Shown here: in pieces, positions 27,854 through 36,865 of the stretch
Layout: every line of letters starts with the position of its first letter
Position numbering within the stretch: the first letter of the stretch is position 1
NCBI GenBank assembly: GCA_023381615.1
Contig: JAMCQL010000017.1
Coordinates: forward strand, 1-55,425
Origin: Bacteroidota bacterium
GTDB lineage: Bacteria > Bacteroidota > Ignavibacteria > Kryptoniales > JAKASW01
Reading direction: 5' to 3'
DNA: 55,425 nt
The notes under the pieces: model-generated
Database searches by the model: none
Seen by the model: the letters and a program-made list of their open reading frames with translations, nothing else
What the model was told of the DNA's origin: nothing
Position numbers and translations under genes: made by a program

Positions 27854-29977
27854 TCATTTGAACGCACTTTGTTGCACTTTGAAGGCAAAATTTCCATAAG
27901 CCTTCAAGGTGATTTTGTTGTTTTTCGTAAACAAAACCGTCTGGTGACCCGGCGAAGTTGCCACATTGAAATTAAATTTCATGTATGCTTTTGGAAACAG
28001 CTTTGCATCATTACCGGTTAGAGAAATAGCGTTCCTGCTGAACATCGGAGTCCTCACCGATCCATCAGAATTAAAATCTGTAGCTGGCAAGATGTCCAGC
28101 GGTCCCGTTTTAGGAAGGTTCAACAGAACCTGATGGGTCAAAGTATCGATCAATTGCGCTGAGAATTTAATACCCAGCGGAAGTCCATTGTTTATTTCGA
28201 AAACCACTTGACCGCTGTCAACCTGATCTAATTTCTTATTAACATCCGAGGTGAACACCGGTTTGTCTGTAGAATCAGAATATTGGGCATTAGCAATCCC
28301 CAGATCAAACGGCAACAAAATGGAAGCAGCACCGTACACGGAATCACTGCTCGTGATCGTCCCGGTCACATAAGTGGGATTCATTATCACATTTCCACTG
28401 ATAATCAGTTCATCCGGCAAATTTGCGGTTGCACCTGTAAACAAATTCAACACCCTAACAAAACTCTGTCCCAGCAAGACCACATTCCCTTGCGGACCTG
28501 GATATAGTATCTGGTCTACTGAAACAGAATCTGTAATTGTAGTGTTCGTCGAACTATTACGAGGAGTAATGCTGAGATGTGCTTTGAATGGAAACCCACC
28601 AGACATAAATATTTTCAGCGCAAGCTGCGTAGAATCGCTGAACGTCAAAGAACCGCTGAACTTCTTGCGAAAATCTCCAAGGTCTATTTTTTGAGTGTCC
28701 GTCGGTATGCTGATAGGATTTTTCAAATGCACGATTCCGGTCAGCGAGCTGATCTGAAGGTTTGAAAGGCTCAGACTGGCTCTGATTGAATCCGTATTCG
28801 ATATTGTTGCGTACTGGCCGCCGGAGCCTGGAATTGTTGCGGTTACGGAATATGAAATGGAGTCCGTTGGATTGCCATAGGAATCGCGGAGATCCATATT
28901 CCAATTTGCCAACGAGATTTGCTGACTGTACTGACTTCCCGGATTTGGATTGAGCTTGTTGCCGACGCTGTCAAGATTCACGTTTAATGTGAGTGGATTG
29001 CCGTTTGGGTCTTTTAGATTGTTTATTACCAATTGAATTTGGCTGCTCAAGTCAAAACCATTTCGGATATTTATATCCATAGTTCCGCTTTTGATGCTTG
29101 CCGAGGAAATTTTATTAGAGTCAACAAGTCCCAAACTTTTATCAATGACAATTGGCGCTTGAGCAGGAATGATCGCTTCAGCAGAAGAGACTTTTATATT
29201 TGACAATGCTAAAGCCACAGCAACCAATGTATCTGAACTCACCTTCGTTGGAGATGTGGTTCCAGGGGAATTCACGGTCAATTGAACCTTCGGATTATTC
29301 GGCAAGGTAACGCTCGAAATCGTCCGATTCGTTGAGTACGTCTCATAAGCACCGAGCGTATCCCCCGGGACTCGTATCGTGAATAGCGTGGTTCCAACCG
29401 TATCCGTCACTGTCAACCCATTTGGAAGATTAATCCGTGCTGGGTAACCATTCTCCACTTTCACCGATAGATTGGCACTGCTGATAGTCACCGACCTGAA
29501 TTGACTAAATGGAGTCTTTGGCTGCAGCGTATCGCTGAATGTGGGAATCGGCGGTGCTATCGGGACGGTCCTCCCAATAATGCCTGTCGTGTCCATTACT
29601 TTGCTCAACTTCATTGTGAACGATATTGGTGCAGGAGGATTGACAACAAAAGTTCCCGCACTTTGCGCAACGTTCACCGTGGGGATTGCTCCTATCTTCA
29701 AGTTATTGCCGACTATAACGCTATTAATTGGTTGATTCTTGGATATTGCCAAGACGCCCGCAGGCCATATTGTGCGAATGTAAGTCGTATCACCATTAGA
29801 GACCATCACCGTGTCTTTTCCAAGAAGGTCTCCAAGTGTGTAAGTATGATTAAAGAGCGGGGCACTAAATTGTGTACCCCATGTTGGCATTACAAATGAC
29901 GCAACCTTGTATTTTGAGCAACCCCAAAATGTCAGAAGTAAAACTATGACCGGCAAAACTAACAGTCCCTTCTTCAT
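27854..29977 (-). CDS. Large lipoprotein, unknown function
   Basis: A 707-aa protein with a lipoprotein signal MKKGLLVLPVIVLLLTFWGC (Cys20). AAGGAG lies before ATG. The mature part is Ser/Thr-rich and built of repeated beta modules, for example repeats of the type 'SVTLPNNPKVQLTVNSPG' and 'NGFDLSSQIQLVINNL'. No enzyme motif. It directly precedes and overlaps the barrel-protein gene (4 bases at most), suggesting an outer-membrane pair. Confidence 0.7.
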   Translation of the reverse strand: MKKGLLVLPVIVLLLTFWGCSKYKVASFVMPTWGTQFSAPLFNHTYTLGDLLGKDTVMVSNGDTTYIRTIWPAGVLAISKNQPINSVIVGNNLKIGAIPTVNVAQSAGTFVVNPPAPISFTMKLSKVMDTTGIIGRTVPIAPPIPTFSDTLQPKTPFSQFRSVTISSANLSVKVENGYPARINLPNGLTVTDTVGTTLFTIRVPGDTLGAYETYSTNRTISSVTLPNNPKVQLTVNSPGTTSPTKVSSDTLVAVALALSNIKVSSAEAIIPAQAPIVIDKSLGLVDSNKISSASIKSGTMDINIRNGFDLSSQIQLVINNLKDPNGNPLTLNVNLDSVGNKLNPNPGSQYSQQISLANWNMDLRDSYGNPTDSISYSVTATIPGSGGQYATISNTDSIRASLSLSNLQISSLTGIVHLKNPISIPTDTQKIDLGDFRKKFSGSLTFSDSTQLALKIFMSGGFPFKAHLSITPRNSSTNTTITDSVSVDQILYPGPQGNVVLLGQSFVRVLNLFTGATANLPDELIISGNVIMNPTYVTGTITSSDSVYGAASILLPFDLGIANAQYSDSTDKPVFTSDVNKKLDQVDSGQVVFEINNGLPLGIKFSAQLIDTLTHQVLLNLPKTGPLDILPATDFNSDGSVRTPMFSRNAISLTGNDAKLFPKAYMKFNFNVATSPGHQTVLFTKNNKITLKAYGNFAFKVQQSAFK

Positions 29978-30123
29978 TCTGAACTCCTTCTTTTTGATGA
30001 AACTTTTCTTGCCCGCGGCAGTCCGCTGACGTTTAAAACTACCTCCTGGTTACCTAAGAAAACTTGTTTCAGGTCACAATAGAAATCAGCAGTCAGCTAT
30101 CAGCTGAGAGCTAAGTTGCTTGA

Positions 30124-30438
30124 TCATGCGCCCGGAGGCTGGAAACCGAATGGAGAAGATGGAACAGGACCTGCGAAGACTTTTATCTCTCCAAAATTGT
30201 GCTCGTATTTCTCGACGTTTTCACGGAGGGCGCTGAGAAGCATCTTTGCGTGCTGCGGCGTCATAATTATTCTTGCAAATACTTTTGCCTTCGGTACACC
30301 TGGCAAAAGACGGGTAAAATCAACTATAAATTCCGCGGGTGAATGAGAAATGATAGCAAGATTAGAGTAAATCCCCTCCGCTTCCTTCTCACCCAATTCA
30401 ATATTAATCTGCTGTGGAACATTCTTATCTTCTGGCAT
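30124..30438 (-). CDS. DUF3467 family protein
   Basis: About 104 aa from ATG 30438 (MPEDKNVPQQ), chosen because TAGGAG lies about 7 bases upstream; a TTG 6 bases earlier is less likely. It has the family core: INIELGEKEAEGIYSNLA, ISHSPAEFIVDF, ARIIMTPQHAKMLLSALREN. It is a small cytoplasmic protein of unknown role, common in Bacteroidota. It starts 9 bases after the Cys/Met enzyme. Confidence 0.85.
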   Translation of the reverse strand: MPEDKNVPQQINIELGEKEAEGIYSNLAIISHSPAEFIVDFTRLLPGVPKAKVFARIIMTPQHAKMLLSALRENVEKYEHNFGEIKVFAGPVPSSPFGFQPPGA

Positions 30439-30447
30439 TTTCAACTC

Positions 30448-31635
30448 CTAAATTTTTGAGAGTGCGAATTCAAGATCTTCTATCAAATCTTCCTCGGCTT
30501 CTATGCCGATCGAAAGTCTTAATGTCCCTTTCGTGATGCCCATCTCTTCTTTAACTTTCGGCGGCATGACATCGTGACTCATCGACCACGTATGATTTAC
30601 TATACTTTCAACTCCGCCGAGACTTTCTGCAATCTTGAACAACTTGAGATTCTTCGTAAAGGTTTTCGCTTGAGAATAGCTCTTCAGCTCGATTGTTACA
30701 ACAGCTCCGGGAAGTTTCATCTGATCGGTCTTCTTAAACTCCGACTCAAACGCCGGATAATAAACTTCTCCTATCTTTTTATTCCGCTTCAAGAACTCCG
30801 CGATCGCTTTTGCATTTTGAGATTGGCGTCGAACTCTGACATCCAATGTCTGTATCGACCTTGCGAGCAAAAAGGAATCGAACGGAGGAAGCACCGCTCC
30901 CAAAGATTTTTGCACGAAGCCAATTCTCTTTCCAAACTCCGCGGATTTCACTACGACCGCGCCGGCAGTGATGTCGCTGTGTCCACCCAAGAATTTTGTA
31001 GCACTATGCACGACAATGTCAGCGCCAAGCAGAATTGGATTTTGCAGCGACGGCGTCGCAAATGTGTTGTCGACACAAACCATTGCTCCGATTTTGTGAG
31101 CAAGGATTGACAATCGTTTCAAGTCTATAATCTTCAGGAACGGATTTGTCGGCGATTCAACAAATATTAGATCGATCTTTTCCGCGAGATCTCGCCGCGC
31201 CGAGTCGTCCGCCTTTGGCGGAGAGACCTTCCGACCATGCCGCGACTGCTCTTCCAATGCGGCAAGGATATTATCCGCATAATGGAATTTGTAACCGAGC
31301 GGTCTGAAGTAAGTTTCAAAAACGTGGAAACTCCCGCCGTACAAATCACGAGGGCTTAGAATCATTGAATTAGCGGGGAGCGATTGAATAACACTCGAAA
31401 TGGCAGCCATTCCGCTCGAGAAGGCAAATGCGGCGACGCCAAATTCTATCTCGGCAAGTTTGCGTTCAAGCATCGAACGATTTGGATTCCCAACGCGAGA
31501 GTATTGAAATTCCTTTTCCTCACCAAGGAAATCGAACTTGAAATTTGTGGATAACACAATGGGTTCGGCAACGGGTTTCAATCCGGAACTGGAATTATTT
31601 TCCCCACTGTGCACAAGCTTCGTCTCAAGCTTCAT
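30448..31635 (-). CDS. Cys/Met metabolism PLP enzyme (cystathionine gamma-synthase or beta/gamma-lyase)
   Basis: About 395 aa from ATG 31635 (MKLETKLVHSGE). Family motifs: YSRVGNPNRSMLE, FAFSSGMAAIS, FVESPTNPFLKIIDLK, VCVDNTFATP, PLP lysine in HSATKFLGGHSD, and GGVESIVNHTWSMSH near the end, which contacts substrate. Which reaction it catalyses (MetB, MetC, CGL) cannot be decided from sequence. Between LAALEEQ and KIDLIFVESP the protein has about 12 extra residues (RHGRKVSPPKADDSARR) that coincide with a palindrome (31199-31234). Confidence 0.85.
   Translation of the reverse strand: MKLETKLVHSGENNSSSGLKPVAEPIVLSTNFKFDFLGEEKEFQYSRVGNPNRSMLERKLAEIEFGVAAFAFSSGMAAISSVIQSLPANSMILSPRDLYGGSFHVFETYFRPLGYKFHYADNILAALEEQSRHGRKVSPPKADDSARRDLAEKIDLIFVESPTNPFLKIIDLKRLSILAHKIGAMVCVDNTFATPSLQNPILLGADIVVHSATKFLGGHSDITAGAVVVKSAEFGKRIGFVQKSLGAVLPPFDSFLLARSIQTLDVRVRRQSQNAKAIAEFLKRNKKIGEVYYPAFESEFKKTDQMKLPGAVVTIELKSYSQAKTFTKNLKLFKIAESLGGVESIVNHTWSMSHDVMPPKVKEEMGITKGTLRLSIGIEAEEDLIEDLEFALSKI
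31199..31234. repeat. Palindrome inside the Cys/Met enzyme gene
   Basis: On the coding strand it begins TCGGAAGGTCTC and contains CCGCCAAAGGCGG. It resembles the family B elements at 34628 and 37337 (TCCGAAGG...CGCCAAGGCG) but is more diverged and uses a different reading frame. Confidence 0.5.
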
Positions 31636-31737
31636 CAACTGACCTGCGTTATTTGAGTTCTGCAAGGGTAAAAGAAAAGCCGCCACGCAGTTACTTTCAA
31701 CTCGCACGGCGGCATTTCAAAAATTTCCGAAAATATT

Positions 31738-33162
31738 TCAGTGTACCTGTCTCAACGAATCTGCTTTCTGAATTGCTTCCTGTGCCTTCTGCACGTTGTT
31801 AAGGTAAGCATAGACTTTTGCGAGCAGCTCCCAAAGATTTGGATCGTTTGATTTATGGCTCGCAAATTTCTCAAGAGCAGGCAGCGCTTTTTCAAACTTC
31901 GCGCTGACCGCCTTGCGTAACGAATCCGGGTCGCTGTTTTGCGAAGCGCTGTCTTGGATTTGCACGCCCCAGTTAACGTAAGTTGCTCCAAGATTGTAAA
32001 CTGCATTCCAATACTCGGGATCGATTTTCAACGTCTTCTCAAACTGGCTGATCGCACCCGCAAAGTCATTCGATTTAAGAAGTATTACACCGTAATTGTA
32101 CTGGAAGTCCTTATTGTCGGGATTTTTAGCGGCGGCAATCTTGAACGCTTCCGCTGCCTGATCTGTCTTGTCGGCGGCGATATAGCAGTTTGTTAACTCG
32201 GTCATTATGCTCTGGTCCTCGGGATACAATTTGTTCGCGGGAATGAGTATGTCCAATGCCTTATTGAACTGCACCAAAGCCAATTGGTATTTCGTAGAAT
32301 CGATGTCGGGATTGTAAACGAAATCGACCTGCTTTTCTTTCAGCGTGTTGTCCTCAAATGTCAGCGTCAAACCATAAGTCTTATAAATCCATATTTCCTT
32401 TGGAAGCGTCTTTCCGATGACCTTCGCCCTCCCTTTCACTTTCGGCGGTTCTTCCGTCTTCTTTTGGTCGGGTTGGCCGAGTGTGCTGGCGACATCTTCC
32501 TCACTCATGCCTTTTTCAATCGAGGTAACCTTTTTCAAGTTGTTCAACTTGTCGCTATTGTCATTTTCAAAATCTTGCTTCAGTTTCTCGCCATTCTCGA
32601 AATAGATTTCGCCAAGAAACTTTCCGGCTTCCTTATCTTTGCTATTTGTCCAAAGAGTCGTCAACGGTGCAATAGCACTGTCCGTCGCACCCATGTTAAG
32701 ATAAGTGTAAGCCAAACCTCTGTAGTTCATCGCACTGTCCGGTTCGAGAAGAATAGCGGTATTGAACGCAGCGATTGCCTTACCATAATACGACGCGGAA
32801 TCCTTTGCGGTTTGCAGATACTTTGTTCCGGTATTGTAGAATTGTACCCAGTAATGTTCAGTGACTGCGTCAATGTCTTTCTTATGCACGTCTGAAAGCT
32901 TGAGGGCATGCTGGAAAGCATCCAGCATTCCTGACCAGTTCTGCTTTTCAGCCCGGACTCTTCCTAATAAATACCAGGCTTCTTCGTCTTGTGGATTGTT
33001 CTGCACTTCTTTTTCAAGATGCACTTCAGCCTGGTTCCACTCGCTTCTTTGCATATAAAGCTTCGCGCTCGTCAACTCTGCTGATGAGCACTGAAAGCCG
33101 ACGAATGCAAAGCTAACAGCAATAGCGGCAACCAACGATGCCAGTATTCTGTACTTTTTCAT
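31738..33162 (-). CDS. TPR lipoprotein with a BamE/SmpA-like insert
   Basis: About 474 aa. The lipoprotein signal ends in AFVGFQC (Cys about 25). TPR units flank both sides: N-terminal (AEVHLEKEVQNNPQDEEAWY, AIAAFNTAILLEPDSAMNY) and C-terminal (AAEAFKIAAAKNPDNKDFQY, AISQFEKTLKIDPEYWNAVY). In between, at about 215-290, lies a segment that looks like the SmpA/BamE fold: SIEKGMSEEDVASTLGQPDQ, then KEIWIYKTYGLTLTFEDNTL. Start ATG 33162. It is probably a periplasmic, membrane-anchored scaffold; partner unknown. Confidence 0.75.
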   Translation of the reverse strand: MKKYRILASLVAAIAVSFAFVGFQCSSAELTSAKLYMQRSEWNQAEVHLEKEVQNNPQDEEAWYLLGRVRAEKQNWSGMLDAFQHALKLSDVHKKDIDAVTEHYWVQFYNTGTKYLQTAKDSASYYGKAIAAFNTAILLEPDSAMNYRGLAYTYLNMGATDSAIAPLTTLWTNSKDKEAGKFLGEIYFENGEKLKQDFENDNSDKLNNLKKVTSIEKGMSEEDVASTLGQPDQKKTEEPPKVKGRAKVIGKTLPKEIWIYKTYGLTLTFEDNTLKEKQVDFVYNPDIDSTKYQLALVQFNKALDILIPANKLYPEDQSIMTELTNCYIAADKTDQAAEAFKIAAAKNPDNKDFQYNYGVILLKSNDFAGAISQFEKTLKIDPEYWNAVYNLGATYVNWGVQIQDSASQNSDPDSLRKAVSAKFEKALPALEKFASHKSNDPNLWELLAKVYAYLNNVQKAQEAIQKADSLRQVH

Positions 33163-33253
33163 CACTTATGACTCCATTTCAAAGTTACACAAACTGATTT
33201 TTAGTAATATAAAATTCGCTCGATGCAATTCCAATCTACTGTCATGCAACAAC

Positions 33254-33832
33254 TTATAAGTAAATGGAATTTGAGTAGATATATTTTTCCACTGCCGGAG
33301 AAACCAAATACTTGATAGACCTGCCGGACTTCACTCTCCTGCGAATGCTCGTTGATGAAACATCGACGCTCGGAATGTTGACAAGCTCGACTCGAAGCAG
33401 TAAGTCTTTGTCAACCATTGCAAGGTCAAAACCCGGACGATTCATCGCTACTACTCTGCACTCTTCCAGAATCTTGTCGGGTTTTTTCCATTTGTCGAAA
33501 TCAATCAGGAGATCAATTCCCATAATCAAATAGAAATCGTCCTTGGAAAATTTCCGCTTCAATTCCAAAACGGTTTCTATCGTGTATGACGGACCGGTCC
33601 TATGCAATTCCATGTCGCACAATTCAAAAAGCGGGTTATCGCTGATCGCGAGCCTAACCATCTTCAAGCGGTGCTCGGCAGGAATTATTTCTTCTTTGAT
33701 CTTGTGAGGGGGAAGCGCAGCAGGAACGAAGATCACTTTGTCCAACTTCAAGTGGTCGCGCACACTCTCTGCCGCCACCAGATGCGCCATGTGCGGTGGA
33801 TTAAATGTCCCGCCGAAAATACCTACCTTCAT
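33254..33832 (-). CDS. nadD: Nicotinate-nucleotide adenylyltransferase
   Basis: 192 aa. It makes deamido-NAD from NaMN and ATP. Nucleotidyltransferase motif GGTFNPPHMAHL near the N-terminus with the HxGH-like PHMAH, then FVPAALPPHK and the C-terminal SSTSIRRRVKSG (ISxTxxR). ATG 33832 overlaps the stop of the upstream gene (ATGA), so the two are coupled. Length is normal. Confidence 0.95.
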   Translation of the reverse strand: MKVGIFGGTFNPPHMAHLVAAESVRDHLKLDKVIFVPAALPPHKIKEEIIPAEHRLKMVRLAISDNPLFELCDMELHRTGPSYTIETVLELKRKFSKDDFYLIMGIDLLIDFDKWKKPDKILEECRVVAMNRPGFDLAMVDKDLLLRVELVNIPSVDVSSTSIRRRVKSGRSIKYLVSPAVEKYIYSNSIYL

Positions 33833-34527
33833 CAAAGCTCGCCGTATTTTTCCTTTAGACCGTTCAAGAAGTCGGTCGTACGGCGGGCGTGTTCAATCAT
33901 CTGAGCATTTCTGATGAATGCGTTATAAAGTCTCCTGAGACTGCCGAGATCGCGGACACCTTGAAATCTCCCGAGTGTGAACAGCATCGCTGAAAGAGGC
34001 GAAGAAATCTTTATCGCAACTTCAAACGGATCTTTCGCATTCAACGAATCGAATATCTGGATATGAGGTTTCTTCAAACCTACAAGATAAAGCTGGTCTG
34101 CATTATCGGGAGCGAGTACAACGACATCGTCATCGAGACTCAGCAATTCATATCCATATTTTATCGTTTGAAGCGGCACGATTGCCGCATCGACATCGAG
34201 ATAGATGAGCTTTTTAGCACCGTCAGAAAAAACATTGTCGACAGCATTTGCAATTTTGTCGGAAAATTTACTTCCTAAGGCAGGCTTCAATTTATACTCG
34301 AAATTTGCGTGTCTGAAGACGTGCTCAAAATCGGCCCGCGAATCCGCAGGATCAAAATAAACATAGGGCTGTGCGTGCAAATGAAGTGCGGCTCTCTCAA
34401 CAATGTCGAAAAGAAGAGACGCGTGAAACTCGGCAGCTTCTTCGTGAGTCAAGGGCGGAACAAGATTAGCTTTGACTTCCTTTGGGAGCGGCGTCCGCGA
34501 AACGATGAGAAGCGACTTATCTATCAT
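33832..34527 (-). CDS. DUF2064-like GT-A fold protein
   Basis: A 231-aa protein similar in layout to the DUF2064/TIGR04282 glycosyltransferase-A fold group: KSLLIVSRTPLPKEVKANLVP at the start, a DPADSRADF segment, KLIYLDVDAAIVPLQTI in place of the usual G-D-P loop, and DVVVLAPDNADQLYLVGLKKP near the middle. The C-terminal helical end (RRLYNAFIRNAQMIEHARRT) is not explained by that family. Substrate is unknown. First gene of the nadD transcript. Confidence 0.6.
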   Translation of the reverse strand: MIDKSLLIVSRTPLPKEVKANLVPPLTHEEAAEFHASLLFDIVERAALHLHAQPYVYFDPADSRADFEHVFRHANFEYKLKPALGSKFSDKIANAVDNVFSDGAKKLIYLDVDAAIVPLQTIKYGYELLSLDDDVVVLAPDNADQLYLVGLKKPHIQIFDSLNAKDPFEVAIKISSPLSAMLFTLGRFQGVRDLGSLRRLYNAFIRNAQMIEHARRTTDFLNGLKEKYGEL

Positions 34528-34627
34528 GCTGTGAAAAGTTATAACCCATGCGAATAATATTCAAGAAAATTGAAGCGTCATTTTGTGACGAGACATATCG
34601 TCGCGAGAAGACATTCGTCCGAAGCTC

Positions 34628-34662
34628 TCCGAAGGTGACTCGCCAAGGCGAGATCCTGTGGA
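34628..34662. repeat. Family B palindromic element, 35 bp
   Basis: Begins TCCGAAGGTGACTCGCC and ends AAGGCGAGATCCTGTGGA. It has the same outer ends as family A with a different centre. The same element in the other orientation forms the end of the thioesterase gene (37337-37371). The rest of 34528-34800 shows no gene. Confidence 0.75.
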
Positions 34663-34800
34663 CAAGATTGAATCTCATCGGACACTTGATTAAGTTTCTT
34701 AAAACAACGAGCGACTATCAATGAGCAATGATCAATTATCGAAAATCGTCGAGGGACAAATCGGCATTGTTTATTGGTAATTGAAAATTGATTATTGATA

Positions 34801-36660
34801 ATGACAAGGTTCAATTCCGACAGCGTAGTAGAGACAGTTAGACAAGCGACAGACATCGTCGACATAATTTCTCAATACGTCCGTCTTCAAAAACGTGGGA
34901 AGAATTATCTCGGACTCTGCCCTTTTCACACCGAGAAGACACCGTCGTTCACCGTGAATCGCGAAAAAGGTTTGTACCACTGTTTCGGCTGCGGAGTCGG
35001 AGGGAATGTTTTCACTTTCTTGACACAGTATGAAAGGATTTCTTTTGGTGAGGCACTGCGCCAGCTCGCAGCACGCGCGAACATTTCGCTCCCTTCTTTC
35101 TCCGGCGGCAAACAAAACGAAGTAGATGAAGTTTTAGAAATTAACAATACCGCTGCCGGATATTACACCGACATGCTGCATTCGAATGAAGGCGCCGCCG
35201 CGTTGTCATATTTGCGGGAAAAAAGACAATTCACCGACGAGACAATTGAAAAGTTCAAGCTTGGGTATGCGCCCGACCGATGGGATGGCCTTCTGAATTT
35301 TCTGAGACGAAAAGGCATCAACGAAAAAGACGCGGAGAAGTCCGGACTGATATTGGGACGGCAGGATGGCTCAGGTTACTACGACCGATTCAGAGCGCGC
35401 GTGATGTTCCCCGTCCATTCACCGAGTGGAAGGATAATCGCATTCGGCGGCAGGACATTGAAAGAAGATGAGAAGGCAAAATACATAAACTCGCCGGAGA
35501 CAGCCGCATACACAAAGGGCAGAACGCTGTTCGGAATTTTCCAAGCTAAAGATGTGATCATCGAAAAAGATGCCGCTATACTTGTCGAAGGTTACGCGGA
35601 CCTGATCGCGCTGCATCAATCAGGAATAAAAAACGCAGTTGCTTCGAGCGGAACAGCTTTGACAGCGGAGCAAATCCAATACATTTCACGTTACACACAG
35701 AATGTTTATCTGGTTTACGACGCAGATACAGCAGGGCAGGACGCGACGCTGCGCGGGTCGGATATTCTCCTCGAACAAGGAATGAACGTTTACATAGTCG
35801 AGCTTCCGTCAGGCGAAGACCCGGATACGTTTGTTCTTTCGCGCGGCAATGAAGAATTCATGAAACTGATCCGTGATGCGATGAACATAGTTGAATTCAA
35901 AGCTTCCCTTCTGACACGTCGAGCGGATTCTTCACGGAATCAAATTTCAATAATTCAATCGATTGTCGAGTCACTGTCAAAGATCAACGACGCAATAAAA
36001 GTAAATCTCTATGTGAAAGACCTGGCAAACAAGTTCGGGCTGCGCGAAGAGTCGATCTATCAAGAACTCAGAAGAAGAAAATCATCGCAGCATAGAATAG
36101 TCGGCCAAAGCGGCGGTGGAATCCAAAAAGCTTCATCACTTCGTCTTGCGACGGCTGATCGTGATCTGATAAGCCTGCTCCTCAATGTTGATGAATCCCT
36201 TTTCGAAGTGATTGCGAATCAAATCGACAAGTTGGAAATACTGAACCCCATCAGCAAGGAAATAATAGGCAAAATCATAGACGCCCGCCGCTCCGGAAAT
36301 GCACCCTCAGCTGTCATCGACGAACTTTCGACCGAAGAGGTCCGCAAGTCTTTCGCAGAGCTGGCATTTGCCGCACCGCAAAGGAGTAAGGTTTGGTGGG
36401 AAGAAATCAGACCGGAAAGCGAAACACCGAACTATCTAAAATGGATCGCCCAACTTCTGATCTCATTCGAGCTTGAACAAATCGAACAGGAATTGAAATT
36501 ATTGAACTCAAAGACGACCGACGCGGAGAAAAAAAGTCTCCCGACTGACGATTTCGATCAGCAATACCAGGAATTGGTTAACCGGAAACAAATTCTTTCT
36601 CAGACTTATCGCGACAAAGAACTGCTCGAACAATATTTCGACAACCTTAGAAATTCGTAA
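34801..36660 (+). CDS. dnaG: DNA primase
   Basis: About 619 aa from ATG 34801 (TRFNSDSVVETV...); the TTG 6 bases upstream is less likely. N-terminal zinc-binding domain CPFHTEKTPSF...YHCFGCGVGG. The catalytic core has RARVMFPVHSPSGRIIAFGGR and TOPRIM motifs VEGYADLIALHQSGI and VYDADTAGQDATLRGSD. A C-terminal helical, helicase-binding-type region follows. It synthesises RNA primers at the replication fork. Intact, of usual length, monocistronic as far as visible. Confidence 0.96.
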   Translation: MTRFNSDSVVETVRQATDIVDIISQYVRLQKRGKNYLGLCPFHTEKTPSFTVNREKGLYHCFGCGVGGNVFTFLTQYERISFGEALRQLAARANISLPSFSGGKQNEVDEVLEINNTAAGYYTDMLHSNEGAAALSYLREKRQFTDETIEKFKLGYAPDRWDGLLNFLRRKGINEKDAEKSGLILGRQDGSGYYDRFRARVMFPVHSPSGRIIAFGGRTLKEDEKAKYINSPETAAYTKGRTLFGIFQAKDVIIEKDAAILVEGYADLIALHQSGIKNAVASSGTALTAEQIQYISRYTQNVYLVYDADTAGQDATLRGSDILLEQGMNVYIVELPSGEDPDTFVLSRGNEEFMKLIRDAMNIVEFKASLLTRRADSSRNQISIIQSIVESLSKINDAIKVNLYVKDLANKFGLREESIYQELRRRKSSQHRIVGQSGGGIQKASSLRLATADRDLISLLLNVDESLFEVIANQIDKLEILNPISKEIIGKIIDARRSGNAPSAVIDELSTEEVRKSFAELAFAAPQRSKVWWEEIRPESETPNYLKWIAQLLISFELEQIEQELKLLNSKTTDAEKKSLPTDDFDQQYQELVNRKQILSQTYRDKELLEQYFDNLRNS

Positions 36661-36737
36661 CCAATGGTGTCACTCATTTGATTTTATCTAAACTTCATAA
36701 ATTGGCAAAACCGAGACTAAGTTGGAAAAAAGCAATA

Positions 36738-36815
36738 GCACACGGATAACACAGATGACACTGATTGTTCCACATCTCTTCCGTCGACCCGTATCATCCG
36801 CGTCATCAGCGGCAT
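36738..36815. repeat. Empty GxxExxY-type flank pair
   Basis: CACACGGATAACACAGATGACAC on the left and GTATCATCCGCGTCATC on the right are degenerate forms of the inverted repeats that enclose the GxxExxY gene at 12086-12526. Here they enclose only about 30 bases and no gene. Confidence 0.4.
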
Positions 36816-36865
36816 ATTAGGTTGCCATTGTTTGTTTCACACACGACATTATATCTGACACTGTG

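Noticed and set aside
31640..31737. SAM riboswitch upstream of the Cys/Met enzyme
   Set aside because: No conserved stem arrangement or terminator seen in the short leader; it is only about 100 bases from the TPR gene.
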